Below are positions 9,058 to 19,012 of a stretch of 64,000 bases of DNA, one piece after another. The DNA lies in contig NZ_VTKZ01000003.1 of NCBI RefSeq assembly GCF_020514115.1, forward strand, positions 179,673 to 243,672, in the 5' to 3' direction. The DNA comes from Synechococcus sp. MU1642 (GTDB lineage Bacteria > Cyanobacteriota > Cyanobacteriia > PCC-6307 > Cyanobiaceae). The position numbers and the translations under genes are program-made. Under the pieces are notes generated by a model, which was not told the origin of the DNA, did no database searches, and saw only the letters and a program-made list of their open reading frames with translations. Position 1 is the stretch's first letter. Every line of letters begins with the position of its first letter.

Positions 9058-9073
9058 TGTTCGATCTGCTACA
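9058..9073 (-). promoter_or_regulatory. Imperfect NtcA-like binding site upstream of amt
   Basis: On the minus strand TGT-N10-ACA occurs 82 bp before the amt start, with core GTA-N8-AAC, one mismatch from the NtcA consensus GTA-N8-TAC. No good TAN3T -10 box appears 22-24 bp downstream. Nitrogen control of amt by NtcA is well known, but this site is only suggestive. Confidence 0.35.
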
Positions 9074-9077
9074 AAAA

Positions 9078-9842
9078 TCAATCTAGGTCGACTAGGCGTG
9101 TCCCCTGCCAGTGCACCGCATTGGCGGTGAAGCTGAAACAACAAGGTAGAACTTCCACGCCGCTCTTGGTGGCCTGGCGAAACAGCTCCCCGTAGCGTGG
9201 ATCGGCGCTGTCGCCGGGTGCAAAGGCGTTCACATCCGGGCGGCTGAGGCAAGGCACGAGCACCGCCCGCGCGTCCGGAAGCACCCCCATCAGCTCAATC
9301 AGATGCTTCTGTCCCCGTTCAGTCACCGTGTCGGGGAACAGGGCCGTGCTGCCGTCGGTCCAGGTGGTGTTCTTCACCTCCAGGTAGATAGGTCGTTGAT
9401 CGGGGTTCTGCTTGGCCGGCGTCAGCAGGAGGTCGATCCGGCTGCGCTTGTTGGTGCCATAGGCCACCTCAGCGCGGATTCCCGCAATGGCGCCGAGTTG
9501 GGCCTCCAGGCATCCCGCTTCGACCGTGGCGCGAATCAGTCGGTTGGGCAGGGCTGTGTTGATGCCAACCCAGCAAGGCTGGCCATCGACGCCTGGCACT
9601 TCGGCTTGCTCCCAGGTCCAGGCCAGCTTGCGTTTGGGGGAGGGTGCGTGGCGCAGACGCACCCGTTGGCCAGGGATCAAGACTCCGGTCATCGGGCCGG
9701 TGTTGGCGCAGTGGGCGGTGACGGTCTCGCCGCTGCTCAGCTCCACATCGGCCAGGAAGCGTTTGTAGCGCTTCAGCAGCACGCCCTCCGTCAGGGGTTC
9801 AAAGCGCAGCAGGGCATCGCCTGGAGAGGGAAGGCCAGTCAT
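9078..9842 (-). CDS. sfsA: SfsA family DNA-binding/nuclease-like protein
   Basis: A 254-residue protein with the full SfsA pattern: LKRYKRFLADVEL near the N-terminus, then VTAHCANTGPMTG, SKR-type turn KRSRIDLLL, the nuclease-like IYLEVKNTTW block and FPDTVTERGQKHLIEL. SfsA proteins were named for sugar fermentation stimulation, and the fold carries a PD-(D/E)XK-like core; the true role in cyanobacteria is unclear. I use ATG 9842 because the longer open frame upstream lacks family similarity and would overlap the divergent murJ leader. murJ starts 68 bp away on the other strand. Confidence 0.9.
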   Translation of the reverse strand: MTGLPSPGDALLRFEPLTEGVLLKRYKRFLADVELSSGETVTAHCANTGPMTGVLIPGQRVRLRHAPSPKRKLAWTWEQAEVPGVDGQPCWVGINTALPNRLIRATVEAGCLEAQLGAIAGIRAEVAYGTNKRSRIDLLLTPAKQNPDQRPIYLEVKNTTWTDGSTALFPDTVTERGQKHLIELMGVLPDARAVLVPCLSRPDVNAFAPGDSADPRYGELFRQATKSGVEVLPCCFSFTANAVHWQGTRLVDLD

Positions 9843-9910
9843 GGCAGCAGCCGAGATTGACCCATGGTCTCGTGTGGTGCCTCCACAATGCGCCCAATGC
9901 TGGGGGCCGA

Positions 9911-11518
9911 ATGGCGCGTTCACTTAAGGGGATCGCACTGGTGGTGACCCTCGGCACTCTGCTGAGCAAGGTAGGTGGCCTGATTCGGCAGCTGGTGATT
10001 GCAGCGGCCTTTGGGGTGGGCGCGGCCTATGACGCCTACAACTACGCCTATGTGCTGCCTGGATTTCTGCTGATCCTGCTCGGGGGGATCAATGGCCCTT
10101 TCCACAGCGCCATGGTGAGTGTGCTGAGCCGGCGCCCCCGGGCCGAAGGAGCCCATATCCTTGCCGCGCTCAACACCAGCGTCAGCGCAGTGTTGCTGCT
10201 GGTCACCATCGTTTTGGTGCTGGCGGCGGATCCCCTGATCACCTTGGTGGGCCCTGGCCTCGCCCCCGAGCTGCACGCCATCGCTCGTGCTCAGCTGCAG
10301 GTGATGGCACCGATGGCGCTGCTCGCCGGGCTGATTGGGCTGGGCTTTGGATCCCTCAACGCCGCTAACGAATTCTGGATTCCGGCGATTTCCCCGCTGA
10401 TGTCCAGCGGTGCCTTGATCGTTGGGGTGGGACTGCTCTGGTGGCAGCTTGGCGCTGACATCGCCCTGCCGTCCGCGGCCATGACCGGGGGTGTGGTGCT
10501 GGCCTTGGCCACGTTGGTTGGGGCCATGCTCCAGTGGTTGATCCAGCTGCCAGCGTTGATCCGTCAGGGGTTGGCCCGTTTTCAACTGGTCTGGGACTGG
10601 CGGCATCCGGGGGTGCGTGAGGTCTGGCGTGTGATGGGGCCGGCGACGCTGTCCTCCGGGATGCTTCAGATCAATGTGTTCACGGATCTGTTTTTCGCCT
10701 CCGGCATCGTCGGTGCGGCGGCGGGTCTGGGGTACGCCAATTTGCTGGTGCAAACGCCCCTGGGATTGATCTCGAATGCACTGCTGGTGCCCTTGCTGCC
10801 CACCTTCGCCAGGCTCACCGCGCCGTCGGATCGTCCGCAGCTGATCGATCGGATCCGTCAGGGGCTGATGCTTTCTGCGGCATCGATGATTCCTCTGGGG
10901 GGGCTGTTCATTGCTTTGGGTGCCCCCATCGTCGCCCTGGTGTACGAGCGTGGTGCCTTCGATGCGTCCGCCGCCCAGTTGGTGACGGGCTTGCTGATGG
11001 CCTACGGCCTGGGCATGCCTGCCTATCTCGGCCGGGATGTGCTGGTGCGTGTCTTCTACGCCCTCGGAGATGGAACGACGCCCTTTCGTCTCTCGTTGGC
11101 GGGGATTGGTCTGAACGTGGTTTTTGATTGGCTGCTGGTGGGTGGCCCGACACCTTGGGGGAATCAGTCGCCATTCAATTTCGGTGCACCTGGGCTGGTG
11201 CTCGCCACGGTTGCCATAAACCTGTTCACCTGCCTTGCCCTGTTGTTGGTTCTGCAGCAACGGATTTCAGGGCTGCCACTGCGCCGCTGGGGGATGGACC
11301 TGCTGCGGCTTGCCATCGCCGGTGTGCTGGCAGCGGGAGGCGCGGGAATCCTGGTGACCGTCGTGCCCTGGTCCGAGGGGCTGGGGGGCCTGTTGTTTCA
11401 GGTGTCTGCCCCTGGTCTGCTGGGTTTGGCGCTGTTCGCCTTGGTCGGTGCACAACTCCAGGTACCAGAGGTGCGTGAGATCACGCAGTTGGTTTTGGGC
11501 CGATTCAGGGCTCGCTGA
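9911..11518 (+). CDS. murJ: Lipid II flippase MurJ
   Basis: MurJ moves the peptidoglycan precursor lipid II across the cytoplasmic membrane. The 535-residue chain has about 14 hydrophobic spans and starts with the diagnostic SLLGTLLSKVGG-like segment (here VVTLGTLLSKVGGLIRQL) followed by AYNYAYVLPGFL. Internal motifs NAANEFWIPAISPL and GRDVLVRVFYALGDG fit the family. The start is the ATG at 9911; an open frame extends 54 bp further but has no family resemblance. The last 14 bp overlap a small convergent gene. Confidence 0.93.
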   Translation: MARSLKGIALVVTLGTLLSKVGGLIRQLVIAAAFGVGAAYDAYNYAYVLPGFLLILLGGINGPFHSAMVSVLSRRPRAEGAHILAALNTSVSAVLLLVTIVLVLAADPLITLVGPGLAPELHAIARAQLQVMAPMALLAGLIGLGFGSLNAANEFWIPAISPLMSSGALIVGVGLLWWQLGADIALPSAAMTGGVVLALATLVGAMLQWLIQLPALIRQGLARFQLVWDWRHPGVREVWRVMGPATLSSGMLQINVFTDLFFASGIVGAAAGLGYANLLVQTPLGLISNALLVPLLPTFARLTAPSDRPQLIDRIRQGLMLSAASMIPLGGLFIALGAPIVALVYERGAFDASAAQLVTGLLMAYGLGMPAYLGRDVLVRVFYALGDGTTPFRLSLAGIGLNVVFDWLLVGGPTPWGNQSPFNFGAPGLVLATVAINLFTCLALLLVLQQRISGLPLRRWGMDLLRLAIAGVLAAGGAGILVTVVPWSEGLGGLLFQVSAPGLLGLALFALVGAQLQVPEVREITQLVLGRFRAR

Positions 11519-11768
11519 TACGAACATCTCGCTCTTCACGAACTTGGATGGGCAGTTCCAGCTGCTCGCGACCGACGAGTTGCGGGCCTTGAACTGACAC
11601 AATTCGGGCCTCGATGCCGAACTCTTTAAAAGCGGTTTCCAGTTCCTGAATCAGGGCCTTTTCAACTTGAGCCTCTGCGTCCACAACCCGTCCGATTAGC
11701 CGTTCACCCAGCCTGCCGATGCGTTGGCGAACCACATCTCTCGAGTTGGTGACTTCAATGATCAGCAC
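11505..11768 (-). CDS. Conserved hypothetical protein (87 aa)
   Basis: A small soluble protein with no signal peptide or membrane span. It reads MLIIEVTNSRDVVRQRIGRL at the start and is rich in charged residues, with a predicted helix (EAQVEKALIQELETAFKEFG) followed by beta-type segments (ARIVSVQGPQLV). The codon use matches the surrounding core genes and it sits in a compact minus-strand trio with the DUF3181 gene and an 81-residue protein. I do not recognise the family. It overlaps the murJ stop by 14 bp. Confidence 0.72.
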   Translation of the reverse strand: MLIIEVTNSRDVVRQRIGRLGERLIGRVVDAEAQVEKALIQELETAFKEFGIEARIVSVQGPQLVGREQLELPIQVREERDVRISEP

Positions 11769-11795
11769 ACCAACCGCGGCGGATGGATTGCAACC

Positions 11796-12086
11796 TTATC
11801 CGCAGTACGGCTCGAGGATGTCTTCAAGATCCCTCAGCTGGCCTGGGGGAATCAGCTTGGAGAGGGGTAGCTGACTGGCGCCTCCTGCGAGCGGCACCTT
11901 GACAGCGTCGAGAGCCTGCCGAGCTGCCACATCAGCACCTTGATTGATGCGGGCACTGCATTCGATCGCCAGGGCTGAAGCCAGGTCGGCATCGCCGAGG
12001 TACAGATGCCAGCCGCTGATCTGAACGTAAAGGCGGTCAGCCAAAGCACTCTGAAGGTCCTGTAGGTCGCTGGCGGAGAGGGACAT
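11796..12086 (-). CDS. DUF3181 family protein
   Basis: A 96-residue soluble protein that I associate with the cyanobacterial family DUF3181. It begins with a helical segment (ASDLQDLQSALADRLYVQI), followed by GWHLYLGDADLASALA and a C-terminal PPGQLRDLEDILEPYCG. No catalytic motif is visible. It starts 43 bp from the stop of the neighbouring 81-residue gene on the same strand and lies 27 bp upstream of the 87-residue gene, so the three could form one transcript. The family name is from memory and is less certain than the coding call. Confidence 0.75.
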   Translation of the reverse strand: MSLSASDLQDLQSALADRLYVQISGWHLYLGDADLASALAIECSARINQGADVAARQALDAVKVPLAGGASQLPLSKLIPPGQLRDLEDILEPYCG

Positions 12087-12128
12087 CAGCCCAGGAGGAT
12101 CGAGGGAAGGATTGCATCCATGCTGGCT

Positions 12129-12374
12129 TTATTCCTCCGGCTTGGGGCGTTGAAGAATCACCCAAATCAATTGGCCCAGCCAAAGGGTTGCCCAGAGGCT
12201 GGTGACCCAGGTCAGGCTCCCGCCGGGGAAGGGGTGGCGCATCTCCTGCAGAAACCAGCTGCCGCTGTTCACGGCGGCGAACACGCCGCCGTGCAGGCAT
12301 AGGTTCACGATGCGCTCAAAATGCCGATAAGTCGGATCCTCAGGGTTAGCGGGGCCATACCAGCGGATCGGCAT
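12129..12374 (-). CDS. Conserved hypothetical membrane protein (81 aa)
   Basis: A small protein with two hydrophobic stretches, LCLHGGVFAAVNSGSWF (residues ~25-41) and WVTSLWATLWLGQLIWVIL (~56-74), and a short polar tail RPKPEE. The N-terminal PIRWYGPANPEDPTYRHFER is soluble and probably faces the cytoplasm. I do not recognise a named family. Start is ATG 12374, and codon use is normal for the region. It heads a minus-strand trio of small genes; tRNA-Arg lies 88 bp upstream on the other strand. Confidence 0.7.
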   Translation of the reverse strand: MPIRWYGPANPEDPTYRHFERIVNLCLHGGVFAAVNSGSWFLQEMRHPFPGGSLTWVTSLWATLWLGQLIWVILQRPKPEE

Positions 12375-12462
12375 TGCTCGGGCTCAGAAACACCTGAATC
12401 CTGACGCGGCCCGCCCCCAGTTGACGAGCGGACCCTCGATGGGGTCTGATAGTCCAGCGCAA

Positions 12463-12536
12463 GCGCTTGTAGCTCAGCGGATTAGAGCATCTGACTACGG
12501 ATCAGAGGGTCGGGAGTTCGAATCTCTCCAGGCGCG
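12463..12536 (+). tRNA. tRNA-Arg (anticodon ACG)
   Basis: A complete 74-nt cloverleaf without encoded CCA. The acceptor stem GCGCTTG pairs with CAGGCGC with one G-U. The anticodon loop CTACGGA is closed by TCTGA/TCAGA and gives anticodon ACG, reading CGN arginine codons after deamination to inosine. The T-arm is GGGAG-TTCGAAT-CTCTC with one mismatch-free stem. A terminator follows at 12556. Confidence 0.96.
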
Positions 12537-12555
12537 TTTCAACTGCCCCCACTTC

Positions 12556-12582
12556 AACTGCCCCCAAGGGCAGTTTTTTTTT
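12556..12582 (+). terminator. Intrinsic terminator after tRNA-Arg
   Basis: An 8-bp stem (AACTGCCC and GGGCAGTT) with a CCAA loop runs into nine T residues, 20 bp after the tRNA. A partial copy of the left arm (AACTGCCCCC) sits just upstream at 12541. Confidence 0.9.
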
Positions 12583-12645
12583 GGTTAATTGGTCGGTCTG
12601 ATCGATGCGATTTCTTACGATTGGGCAAAGCTTTACTGACATTTC

Positions 12646-13935
12646 ATGGGCCAGGCTTCTGGGCGCGCCATCGACGCTGATCTGGCTCAGTCGGATCCGG
12701 ACATCGCCGCGTTCATCAATCAAGAACGGCAGCGTCAGGAAACCCACCTGGAACTCATCGCATCTGAGAACTTTGCCTCCCGTGCGGTGATGCAGGCCCA
12801 GGGTTCCGTGCTCACCAACAAGTACGCGGAGGGTCTGCCCAGCAAGCGGTATTACGGCGGTTGTGAGCACGTTGACGCCATTGAGGAGTTGGCTATCGAG
12901 CGGGCCAAGCAGTTGTTCGGCGCCGCCTGGGCCAATGTGCAGCCCCACAGCGGTGCCCAGGCCAACTTCGCCGTTTTCCTGGCTCTGCTGCAGCCTGGCG
13001 ACACGATCATGGGGCTTGATCTGTCCCATGGCGGGCATCTGACCCATGGTTCTCCAGTCAACGTCAGCGGCAAGTGGTTCAACGTCGTCCAGTACGGCGT
13101 CGACAAGGAGACCCAACGCTTGGACATGGAGGCGATCCGCCAGCTGGCGTTGGAGCACAAGCCGAAGTTGATTGTTTGTGGATATTCCGCGTATCCACGC
13201 ACCATCGACTTCGCCGCCTTCCGCGCCATCGCTGATGAAGTGGGTGCCTATCTGCTGGCCGATATGGCCCACATCGCTGGCCTCGTTGCCGCTGGTGTGC
13301 ACCCCAGCCCGGTGCCCCATTGCGATGTGGTGACAACCACCACCCACAAGACCCTGCGCGGCCCCCGCGGTGGCCTGATTCTCTGCCGCGATGCTGAGTT
13401 CGCCAAGAAATTCGACAAGGCGGTGTTCCCTGGCAGTCAGGGCGGCCCCTTGGAGCACGTGATTGCTGCCAAGGCCGTGGCCTTCGGTGAAGCGTTGCAG
13501 CCTTCGTTCAAGGCCTACAGCCGGCAGGTGGTTGCCAATGCAGCAGCCCTCGCCGAACAGCTGATCGCCCGCGGAATCGATGTTGTCAGCGGTGGCACCG
13601 ACAACCATGTGGTGCTGATGGATCTCCGTGGCATCGGCATGACGGGAAAAGTGGCTGATCTGTTGGTGAGTGATGTGCACATCACTGCGAACAAGAACAC
13701 CGTCCCCTTCGACCCCGAATCGCCCTTCGTCACAAGTGGCCTGCGGCTGGGAACAGCCGCACTCACCACCCGTGGTTTTGATGCACAGGCCTTCCGGGAG
13801 GTCGCTGATGTCATCGCCGATCGTCTTCTTAATCCTGAGGATGATGCGATTCGCCAGCGTTGCCTCGACCGGGTGGCCGCCCTCTGTGAGCGCTTCCCTC
13901 TCTATGCCGAGAGCAAGCAGCCGGTTCTGGCCTGA
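12646..13935 (+). CDS. glyA: Serine hydroxymethyltransferase
   Basis: GlyA interconverts serine and glycine while charging tetrahydrofolate with one-carbon units; in cyanobacteria it also serves the photorespiratory glycine pathway. The 429-residue length fits. Recognisable blocks are [30 protein letters not shown], the PLP lysine motif [14 protein letters not shown] (Lys ~235) and [12 protein letters not shown]. The ATG at 12646 is preceded by a short AT-rich leader after the tRNA-Arg terminator, so the gene has its own promoter. It is followed by a 115-bp gap before the next gene. Confidence 0.97.
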   Translation: MGQASGRAIDADLAQSDPDIAAFINQERQRQETHLELIASENFASRAVMQAQGSVLTNKYAEGLPSKRYYGGCEHVDAIEELAIERAKQLFGAAWANVQPHSGAQANFAVFLALLQPGDTIMGLDLSHGGHLTHGSPVNVSGKWFNVVQYGVDKETQRLDMEAIRQLALEHKPKLIVCGYSAYPRTIDFAAFRAIADEVGAYLLADMAHIAGLVAAGVHPSPVPHCDVVTTTTHKTLRGPRGGLILCRDAEFAKKFDKAVFPGSQGGPLEHVIAAKAVAFGEALQPSFKAYSRQVVANAAALAEQLIARGIDVVSGGTDNHVVLMDLRGIGMTGKVADLLVSDVHITANKNTVPFDPESPFVTSGLRLGTAALTTRGFDAQAFREVADVIADRLLNPEDDAIRQRCLDRVAALCERFPLYAESKQPVLA

Positions 13936-14050
13936 GGCTCGGCCTTTGCTCTCGAACGGGCCTTGACGGTGCCTGGTTGATCGGTTGCAGGCTCTTTAGG
14001 ATTGAAACGACCCCTTCTGACCGGGGGATCGTCTCTTTTCTGGAGCCTGC

Positions 14051-15193
14051 GTGAATCTCTTGGCCAGCCCTATTGCGGTCGCCTCGGTCAGCTTTCTTCT
14101 GGCCGCGGTGACCACCATGGTGCTGGTGCCCCAAGTGCGCCGGCTGGGTTTGCGCTTCGGGTGGACCGATCAACCGGATGAGCGCAAGCAGCACATCACC
14201 CCCATGGTGAGGCTGGGGGGCATTGCCCTGGTTCTGGGTTTTGCCCTGGCTTTGGCGGCGGTGTGGTCCGTTGGGGGGTTTGGCTTGCTAGCCCCGGCCC
14301 GTGATCAACTGATCTGGAGCACCCTGGCCGGTTCGCTCTGCTTTTTTCTGATCGGCCTGGCGGACGACCTCTTCGCCCTCTCCCCCTGGCCGCGGCTGGC
14401 TGGACAGGTCGCCGTGGCTTGTGCGGTGTGGAGCCAGGGCCTTCGGATTGGAGCGATCGATCTTCCCTGGTTCACCGCTTCAGCCGGTCCGATTGCTCTG
14501 CCCGACACCCTCAGCCTGCTGGCAACTGTGGTTTGGCTGGTGGGAATCACCAACGCCATCAACTGGCTGGATGGCCTCGATGGCCTTGCTGCGGGAGTGG
14601 CTGGCATTGCCGCTGTTGGGCTTGTGTCCGTCAGCTTTTCGCTGCACCAGGTGGCCGCTGGATTCCTCGCCGCCGCGCTGGCGGGCTGCTGCCTCGGCTT
14701 CCTGCGGCACAACTTCAACCCCGCCCGCATCTTCATGGGTGATGGGGGCTCTTACTTCCTGGGATTCACCCTCGCTGCCGTGAGCATCGTGGGACCTGCC
14801 AAGGGGCTCACGACGGTGAGCCTTCTGCTGCCGCTGCTGATTCTCTCGCTGCCTCTGGCCGACATGTCGGCTGTGATCATGGGCCGTCTGCGGGAAGGCC
14901 GTTCCCCTTTCTACCCCGATCGCCGTCACCTCCATCATCGACTGTTGCGCGCTGGCTTCAGCCATCGGCGCACGGTTCTGTTGATCTACGTCTTCACCCA
15001 GTGGCTTGCTGCCCTGGCCCTGGTGGTGGCCAATGCTGAGATGCGCTTCCTCTGGCTGGCTTTGGCCACGGCCATCCTCGTGGCCACGGTAGTGATCAGC
15101 CGTCGCCAGTTGCAGCATGAGCGAGCGCTGATGAACACCCACCCCTGTTCCATCCCTGTTGATCCCGCTGTCCTTGGCGAACCACGTGGCTGA
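14051..15193 (+). CDS. WecA/MraY-type undecaprenyl-phosphate sugar-1-phosphate transferase
   Basis: An integral membrane enzyme of the polyprenyl-phosphate GlcNAc-1-phosphate transferase family, which starts lipid-linked polysaccharide assembly. The 380 residues form about ten spans. Family motifs are present in order: GLADDLFAL with the aspartate pair (~105), [15 protein letters not shown] (~165-180), [11 protein letters not shown] (~228) and a basic loop with HHRLLRAGF (~300). It is more like WecA/TagO than MraY of peptidoglycan synthesis. Start is a GTG at 14051. Its stop overlaps the cinA start by 8 bp, so the two are likely translationally coupled. Confidence 0.88.
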   Translation: MNLLASPIAVASVSFLLAAVTTMVLVPQVRRLGLRFGWTDQPDERKQHITPMVRLGGIALVLGFALALAAVWSVGGFGLLAPARDQLIWSTLAGSLCFFLIGLADDLFALSPWPRLAGQVAVACAVWSQGLRIGAIDLPWFTASAGPIALPDTLSLLATVVWLVGITNAINWLDGLDGLAAGVAGIAAVGLVSVSFSLHQVAAGFLAAALAGCCLGFLRHNFNPARIFMGDGGSYFLGFTLAAVSIVGPAKGLTTVSLLLPLLILSLPLADMSAVIMGRLREGRSPFYPDRRHLHHRLLRAGFSHRRTVLLIYVFTQWLAALALVVANAEMRFLWLALATAILVATVVISRRQLQHERALMNTHPCSIPVDPAVLGEPRG

Positions 15194-16445
15194 ATCAGGT
15201 GTTGAAATCCTGTGCGTGGGCACAGAGCTGTTGTTGGGTGACATCCTCAACGGCAATGCCCGATGGATTGCAGAACAGTTGGCAGGTCTGGGGCTGCCGC
15301 ATTACCGCCAAACCGTTGTTGGCGACAACAAAGACCGCTTGATCTCCGCTGTGCGCGAGGCATCGCAGCGCTGCAGGGTTCTGGTGACGACCGGAGGTTT
15401 GGGCCCGACCCCCGATGACCTCACCACAGAGGCCCTTGCCGCTGCTTTCGAGACTCCCTTGGAGGAGCGGCCTGAACTCTGGCTGGAGATTCAGCGGAAG
15501 TTATCGGCAGGTGGCCGGCCGGTTGCTTCAAGCAACCGCAGCCAGGCTTATCTGCCCCGTGGAGCGGAGGTTCTTCCTAATTCAAAGGGGTCGGCACCGG
15601 GAATGATCTGGTCGCCCCGACCTGATTTCACGATCCTCACCTTCCCGGGGGTGCCTGCGGAAATGCGGGCGATGTGGACGGAAACAGCCGCCCCCTGGCT
15701 TCAAGCCAATGGTGGGACTTCCGGTGTGTATGTGAGCCGTCAGCTTCGCTTCAGCGGCATTGGTGAATCTGATTTGGCTGAGCGCGTTGCCGATTTGTTG
15801 GCGTCCGCCAACCCAACTGTGGCTCCCTATGCCTCCCTCGGAGATGTGATGTTGCGGCTCACGGCCTGTGCGCCCACTGCCGATGCCGCCGCTCAGATAT
15901 TGGTGCCGCTCGAAGCTGAGCTGCGCCGTCGCACGGGGAACCACTGCTACGGCGTCGATGAGGACAGCCTGGCGTCGGTGGTGATCGACCTGCTCAAGCA
16001 ACAGCACCAGACGATGGCGGTGGCGGAGTCCTGCACCGGTGGTGGATTGGCGGCAGCCCTCACGGCTGTTCCAGGCTCCTCGTCGGTGTTCCAGGGTGGC
16101 GTCGTCGCCTACAGCAATGCGGTGAAACAGGCTTTGCTTGGGGTGTCGCAGGATCTGCTCGCGGCCCATGGTGCTGTTTCCCAGCCTGTGGTTGAGGCGA
16201 TGGCTCGGGCAGCCCGGGAGCGCCTGAATTGCGACTGGGCGATCGCGGTCAGTGGTATCGCTGGCCCTGGCGGTGGCAGTGCCGAGAAGCCTGTGGGCTT
16301 GGTGCATCTGGCCTTGGCTGGTCCCGATGGCTGTGAGGCCTGGGTGCAGCATTTCGGTGAGCGGCGGGGTCGGGAGGCCATTCAGACGATGAGCGTGATC
16401 CGTGGCTTGGATCGTCTGCGTCTTCGCTTGCTCGCTCAGGTTTAG
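15186..16445 (+). CDS. cinA: CinA family competence/damage-inducible protein
   Basis: Two domains: an N-terminal MoCF-like domain ([38 protein letters not shown]) and a C-terminal nicotinamide mononucleotide deamidase domain ([19 protein letters not shown], then [20 protein letters not shown]). The protein salvages NMN from NAD turnover and in some bacteria is tied to DNA uptake. I choose GTG 15186 (MAESGVEIL) because it starts inside GTGGCTGA, the stop of the preceding gene; a TTG at 15159 or 15174 is possible. The role beyond NMN salvage is not shown by sequence. Confidence 0.92.
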   Translation: MAESGVEILCVGTELLLGDILNGNARWIAEQLAGLGLPHYRQTVVGDNKDRLISAVREASQRCRVLVTTGGLGPTPDDLTTEALAAAFETPLEERPELWLEIQRKLSAGGRPVASSNRSQAYLPRGAEVLPNSKGSAPGMIWSPRPDFTILTFPGVPAEMRAMWTETAAPWLQANGGTSGVYVSRQLRFSGIGESDLAERVADLLASANPTVAPYASLGDVMLRLTACAPTADAAAQILVPLEAELRRRTGNHCYGVDEDSLASVVIDLLKQQHQTMAVAESCTGGGLAAALTAVPGSSSVFQGGVVAYSNAVKQALLGVSQDLLAAHGAVSQPVVEAMARAARERLNCDWAIAVSGIAGPGGGSAEKPVGLVHLALAGPDGCEAWVQHFGERRGREAIQTMSVIRGLDRLRLRLLAQV

Positions 16446-16471
16446 GGTCGACGATTCTTGCGGCTGAACTG

Positions 16472-17890
16472 TTGAGTTCCGGCACCCTCTACGACAAGGT
16501 GTGGGACCTGCATCGGGTGGCGGAGCTTCCCGGCGGATCCACCCAACTGTTTGTCGGTCTGCATCTGATCCATGAGGTCACCAGTCCTCAGGCCTTCTCG
16601 GCTTTGAAGGACAAAGGCCTGACGGTGCGTTGTCCTGAGCGCACGGTGGCCACGGTGGACCACATCGTGCCGACCACCTCGCAGCAACGGCCGTTCGCCG
16701 ATCCGTTGGCGGAGGAGATGCTCAGCACCTTGGAACGGAACTGCCAGGAGCACAGCATCCCTCTGAACAACATCGGCAGCGGCCGGCAGGGCATCGTTCA
16801 CGTGATTGCCCCGGAGCTGGGCTTGACCCAGCCAGGCATGACGGTGGCTTGCGGTGATTCCCATACATCCACCCATGGCGCTTTCGGGGCGATCGCCTTT
16901 GGGATCGGCACGAGTCAGGTGCGCGATGTGTTGGCCAGCCAGAGCCTGGCCATGAACAAGCTCAAGGTGCGCCGGATTCAGGTGAATGGCCTTCTTGCAG
17001 AGGGCGTGTCGGCGAAGGATCTGATCCTGCATGTGATTCGCCACCTTGGTGTGAAGGGCGGCGTTGGCTACGCCTACGAGTTCGCAGGCTCTGCCATCGA
17101 GGCGTTGTCGATGGAAGAGCGGATGACCCTCTGCAACATGGCGATCGAGGGGGGAGCCCGATGCGGTTACGTCAATCCCGATCAGGTCACCTTTGAGTAT
17201 CTGAAAGGTCGCCCCCATGCTCCAGAAGGTGACGCCTGGAGCCGCGCTGTCGCCTGGTGGAGCTCCCTGGCCACTGATCCCGACGCAACGGTCGACGACG
17301 AGGTGGTATTTGATGCCGCTGCGATTCCACCCACGGTGACCTGGGGCATTACCCCCGGGCAGGGACTGGGGATCGATGAAACGGTGCCCAGCCTCGATCA
17401 ACTGGATCCAGGCGAGCGCCCGATTGCGGAGGAGGCCTACCGCTACATGGATCTCCAGCCGGGAACGGCCATCGCTGGGGTGCATGTGGATGTTTGTTTC
17501 ATCGGCAGCTGCACCAATGGCCGTCTCAGTGATCTGCGTGCGGCTGCCGACGTGGCCCGTGGCCGCCAGGTGGCTGAAGGCATCAAGGCGTTTGTGGTTC
17601 CCGGCTCGGAGCAGGTGGCGAAGGCTGCTGAAGCCGAAGGGCTGGATGCGGTGTTCCGTGCCGCAGGCTTTGAGTGGCGGGAGCCCGGCTGCTCGATGTG
17701 TTTGGCCATGAATCCGGATCGGCTGGAGGGTCGTCAGATCAGCGCCAGCTCCAGCAACCGCAATTTCAAGGGTCGGCAGGGATCGGCCAGTGGCCGGACG
17801 TTGTTGATGAGTCCAGCAATGGTGGCCGCAGCTGCCGTTAACGGTCGTGTGACCGATGTCCGTACTTTGATTTCTCCGTCCGCATCGTGA
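16472..17890 (+). CDS. leuC: 3-isopropylmalate dehydratase large subunit
   Basis: LeuC with LeuD isomerises 2-isopropylmalate to 3-isopropylmalate in leucine synthesis. The 472-residue aconitase-like chain has a TTG start at 16472 ([16 protein letters not shown]) and the three 4Fe-4S cysteines: one in [13 protein letters not shown] (~350) and two in [11 protein letters not shown] (~410-413). The active-site block [14 protein letters not shown] is intact. Its stop overlaps the leuD start by 4 bp (GTGA), so the subunits are translationally coupled. Confidence 0.96.
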   Translation: MSSGTLYDKVWDLHRVAELPGGSTQLFVGLHLIHEVTSPQAFSALKDKGLTVRCPERTVATVDHIVPTTSQQRPFADPLAEEMLSTLERNCQEHSIPLNNIGSGRQGIVHVIAPELGLTQPGMTVACGDSHTSTHGAFGAIAFGIGTSQVRDVLASQSLAMNKLKVRRIQVNGLLAEGVSAKDLILHVIRHLGVKGGVGYAYEFAGSAIEALSMEERMTLCNMAIEGGARCGYVNPDQVTFEYLKGRPHAPEGDAWSRAVAWWSSLATDPDATVDDEVVFDAAAIPPTVTWGITPGQGLGIDETVPSLDQLDPGERPIAEEAYRYMDLQPGTAIAGVHVDVCFIGSCTNGRLSDLRAAADVARGRQVAEGIKAFVVPGSEQVAKAAEAEGLDAVFRAAGFEWREPGCSMCLAMNPDRLEGRQISASSSNRNFKGRQGSASGRTLLMSPAMVAAAAVNGRVTDVRTLISPSAS

Positions 17891-18504
17891 TGGCTCTCTT
17901 CCCCACTGGTCCGGTTCAACAGGTGAGTGGAACGGCGATTGCCGTCCCCGGTGAAGACATCGACACGGATCGGATCATTCCGGCACGATTCCTTAAATGC
18001 GTAAGTTTCGATGCGTTGGGCGACCAGGTGTTTGCCGATGACCGTCTCGAACTCTCCGGTGAGCATCCCTTTGATCAGGCCCGTTATCAGGGGGCCTCGA
18101 TCCTGGTAGTTAACGGCAATTTCGGCTGCGGTTCCAGCCGTGAGCATGCACCTCAGGCGTTGATGCGCTGGGGAATTCGCGCGGTGGTTGGGGTCAGTTT
18201 TGCCGAAATCTTCTACGGCAACTGCCTCGCTCTTGGCATTCCCTGTGCAACGGCAACCCCGGAGCAGATCAAGGCGATTCAGGCGCAGGTGGATCGTGAG
18301 CCGGGAAGCTCCTGGAGCCTGGATCTCGCTGGTTTGCAACTGACCTCAGCGAAGTCCAGCTGGCCTGTGTCGATCGATCCCGGTCCTCTAGACATGTTGC
18401 GCAGCGGTCGTTGGGATGCGACGTCCCAGCTCTTGGACCATGGGCCCCAGGTTGCGGAATTGATGCAAACACTGCCCTACATCAACCAGTTCGCCTCCAA
18501 GTAA
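17887..18504 (+). CDS. leuD: 3-isopropylmalate dehydratase small subunit
   Basis: The swivel-domain partner of LeuC. The 205-residue chain contains [14 protein letters not shown] near the N-terminus and the substrate loop [17 protein letters not shown] at residues ~78-95. The start is either GTG 17887 or the ATG immediately after it at 17890; both overlap the leuC stop. The leuCD pair is a simple operon. No leuA or leuB is in the window. Confidence 0.95.
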   Translation: MMALFPTGPVQQVSGTAIAVPGEDIDTDRIIPARFLKCVSFDALGDQVFADDRLELSGEHPFDQARYQGASILVVNGNFGCGSSREHAPQALMRWGIRAVVGVSFAEIFYGNCLALGIPCATATPEQIKAIQAQVDREPGSSWSLDLAGLQLTSAKSSWPVSIDPGPLDMLRSGRWDATSQLLDHGPQVAELMQTLPYINQFASK

Positions 18505-18568
18505 CAGCCAAGTGCGACTCCTGTGTCTATGAAAGAGACGGGAGGTTTCGTTCGGAGGTTGGACCTCA

Positions 18569-19012
18569 ATGGCCCATTCGCTTTCGCGGTTGTTGTTGCC
18601 CTTGTTGCCGCTCTTTGTTGTTGCCGGTGTGGTTCCTGCTGGGGCCGTCCCGCTTCAGGTGCAGCTCCATGATCCGTTGGATCGCAGCTGTCCTGGCTGT
18701 GATCTCCGCCAGGCGGATTTCCGGCAGGCCCATCTCATCGGTGCGGATTTTCGCGGCAGTGATTTGCGCGGCGCCGATCTGAGGGAGGCGAATTTGGAAG
18801 GTGCTGACCTAACGGGATCGTTGCTAGAAGGTGCTGATCTGCGGGGAGCCAACCTCACCAATGCTGAGCTGTCTGATGTGGACCTGCGCAATGCCGATCT
18901 GCGGGGGGCTCAGGTGATCAATGCCTATGCACCGAACGTGCGGACCTCCGGTATGCGCTACGCCGGAGCTTCACTGTTTGGTAGCGATCTGATCATCGGG
19001 GGTGCTGATTGA
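18569..19012 (+). CDS. Secreted pentapeptide-repeat protein
   Basis: A 147-residue protein with a clear N-terminal signal peptide (hydrophobic LLLPLLPLFVVAGVV, cleavage likely near AGA-VP). The body holds about 14 tandem A(D/N)LXX pentapeptides, such as GADLREANLEGADLTGSLL, which form a right-handed quadrilateral beta-helix. Two cysteines in RSCPGCDL cap the start of the helix and could form a disulfide outside the cytoplasm. Similar lumenal or periplasmic pentapeptide proteins are common in cyanobacteria; no function can be assigned. It ends 1 bp before the convergent DUF3769 gene. Confidence 0.85.
   Translation: MAHSLSRLLLPLLPLFVVAGVVPAGAVPLQVQLHDPLDRSCPGCDLRQADFRQAHLIGADFRGSDLRGADLREANLEGADLTGSLLEGADLRGANLTNAELSDVDLRNADLRGAQVINAYAPNVRTSGMRYAGASLFGSDLIIGGAD

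Noticed and set aside
9920..11260. A 446-codon minus-strand open frame
   Set aside because: Antisense to murJ, with a Gln/Arg/His-rich composition and no recognisable fold.
12502..13680. A 392-codon minus-strand open frame
   Set aside because: Antisense to glyA and running toward tRNA-Arg; no protein-like pattern.
13990..14040. Hairpin between glyA and the WecA-like gene as a terminator
   Set aside because: The stem has a bulge and mismatches and only a short T-run, so it is too weak to claim.
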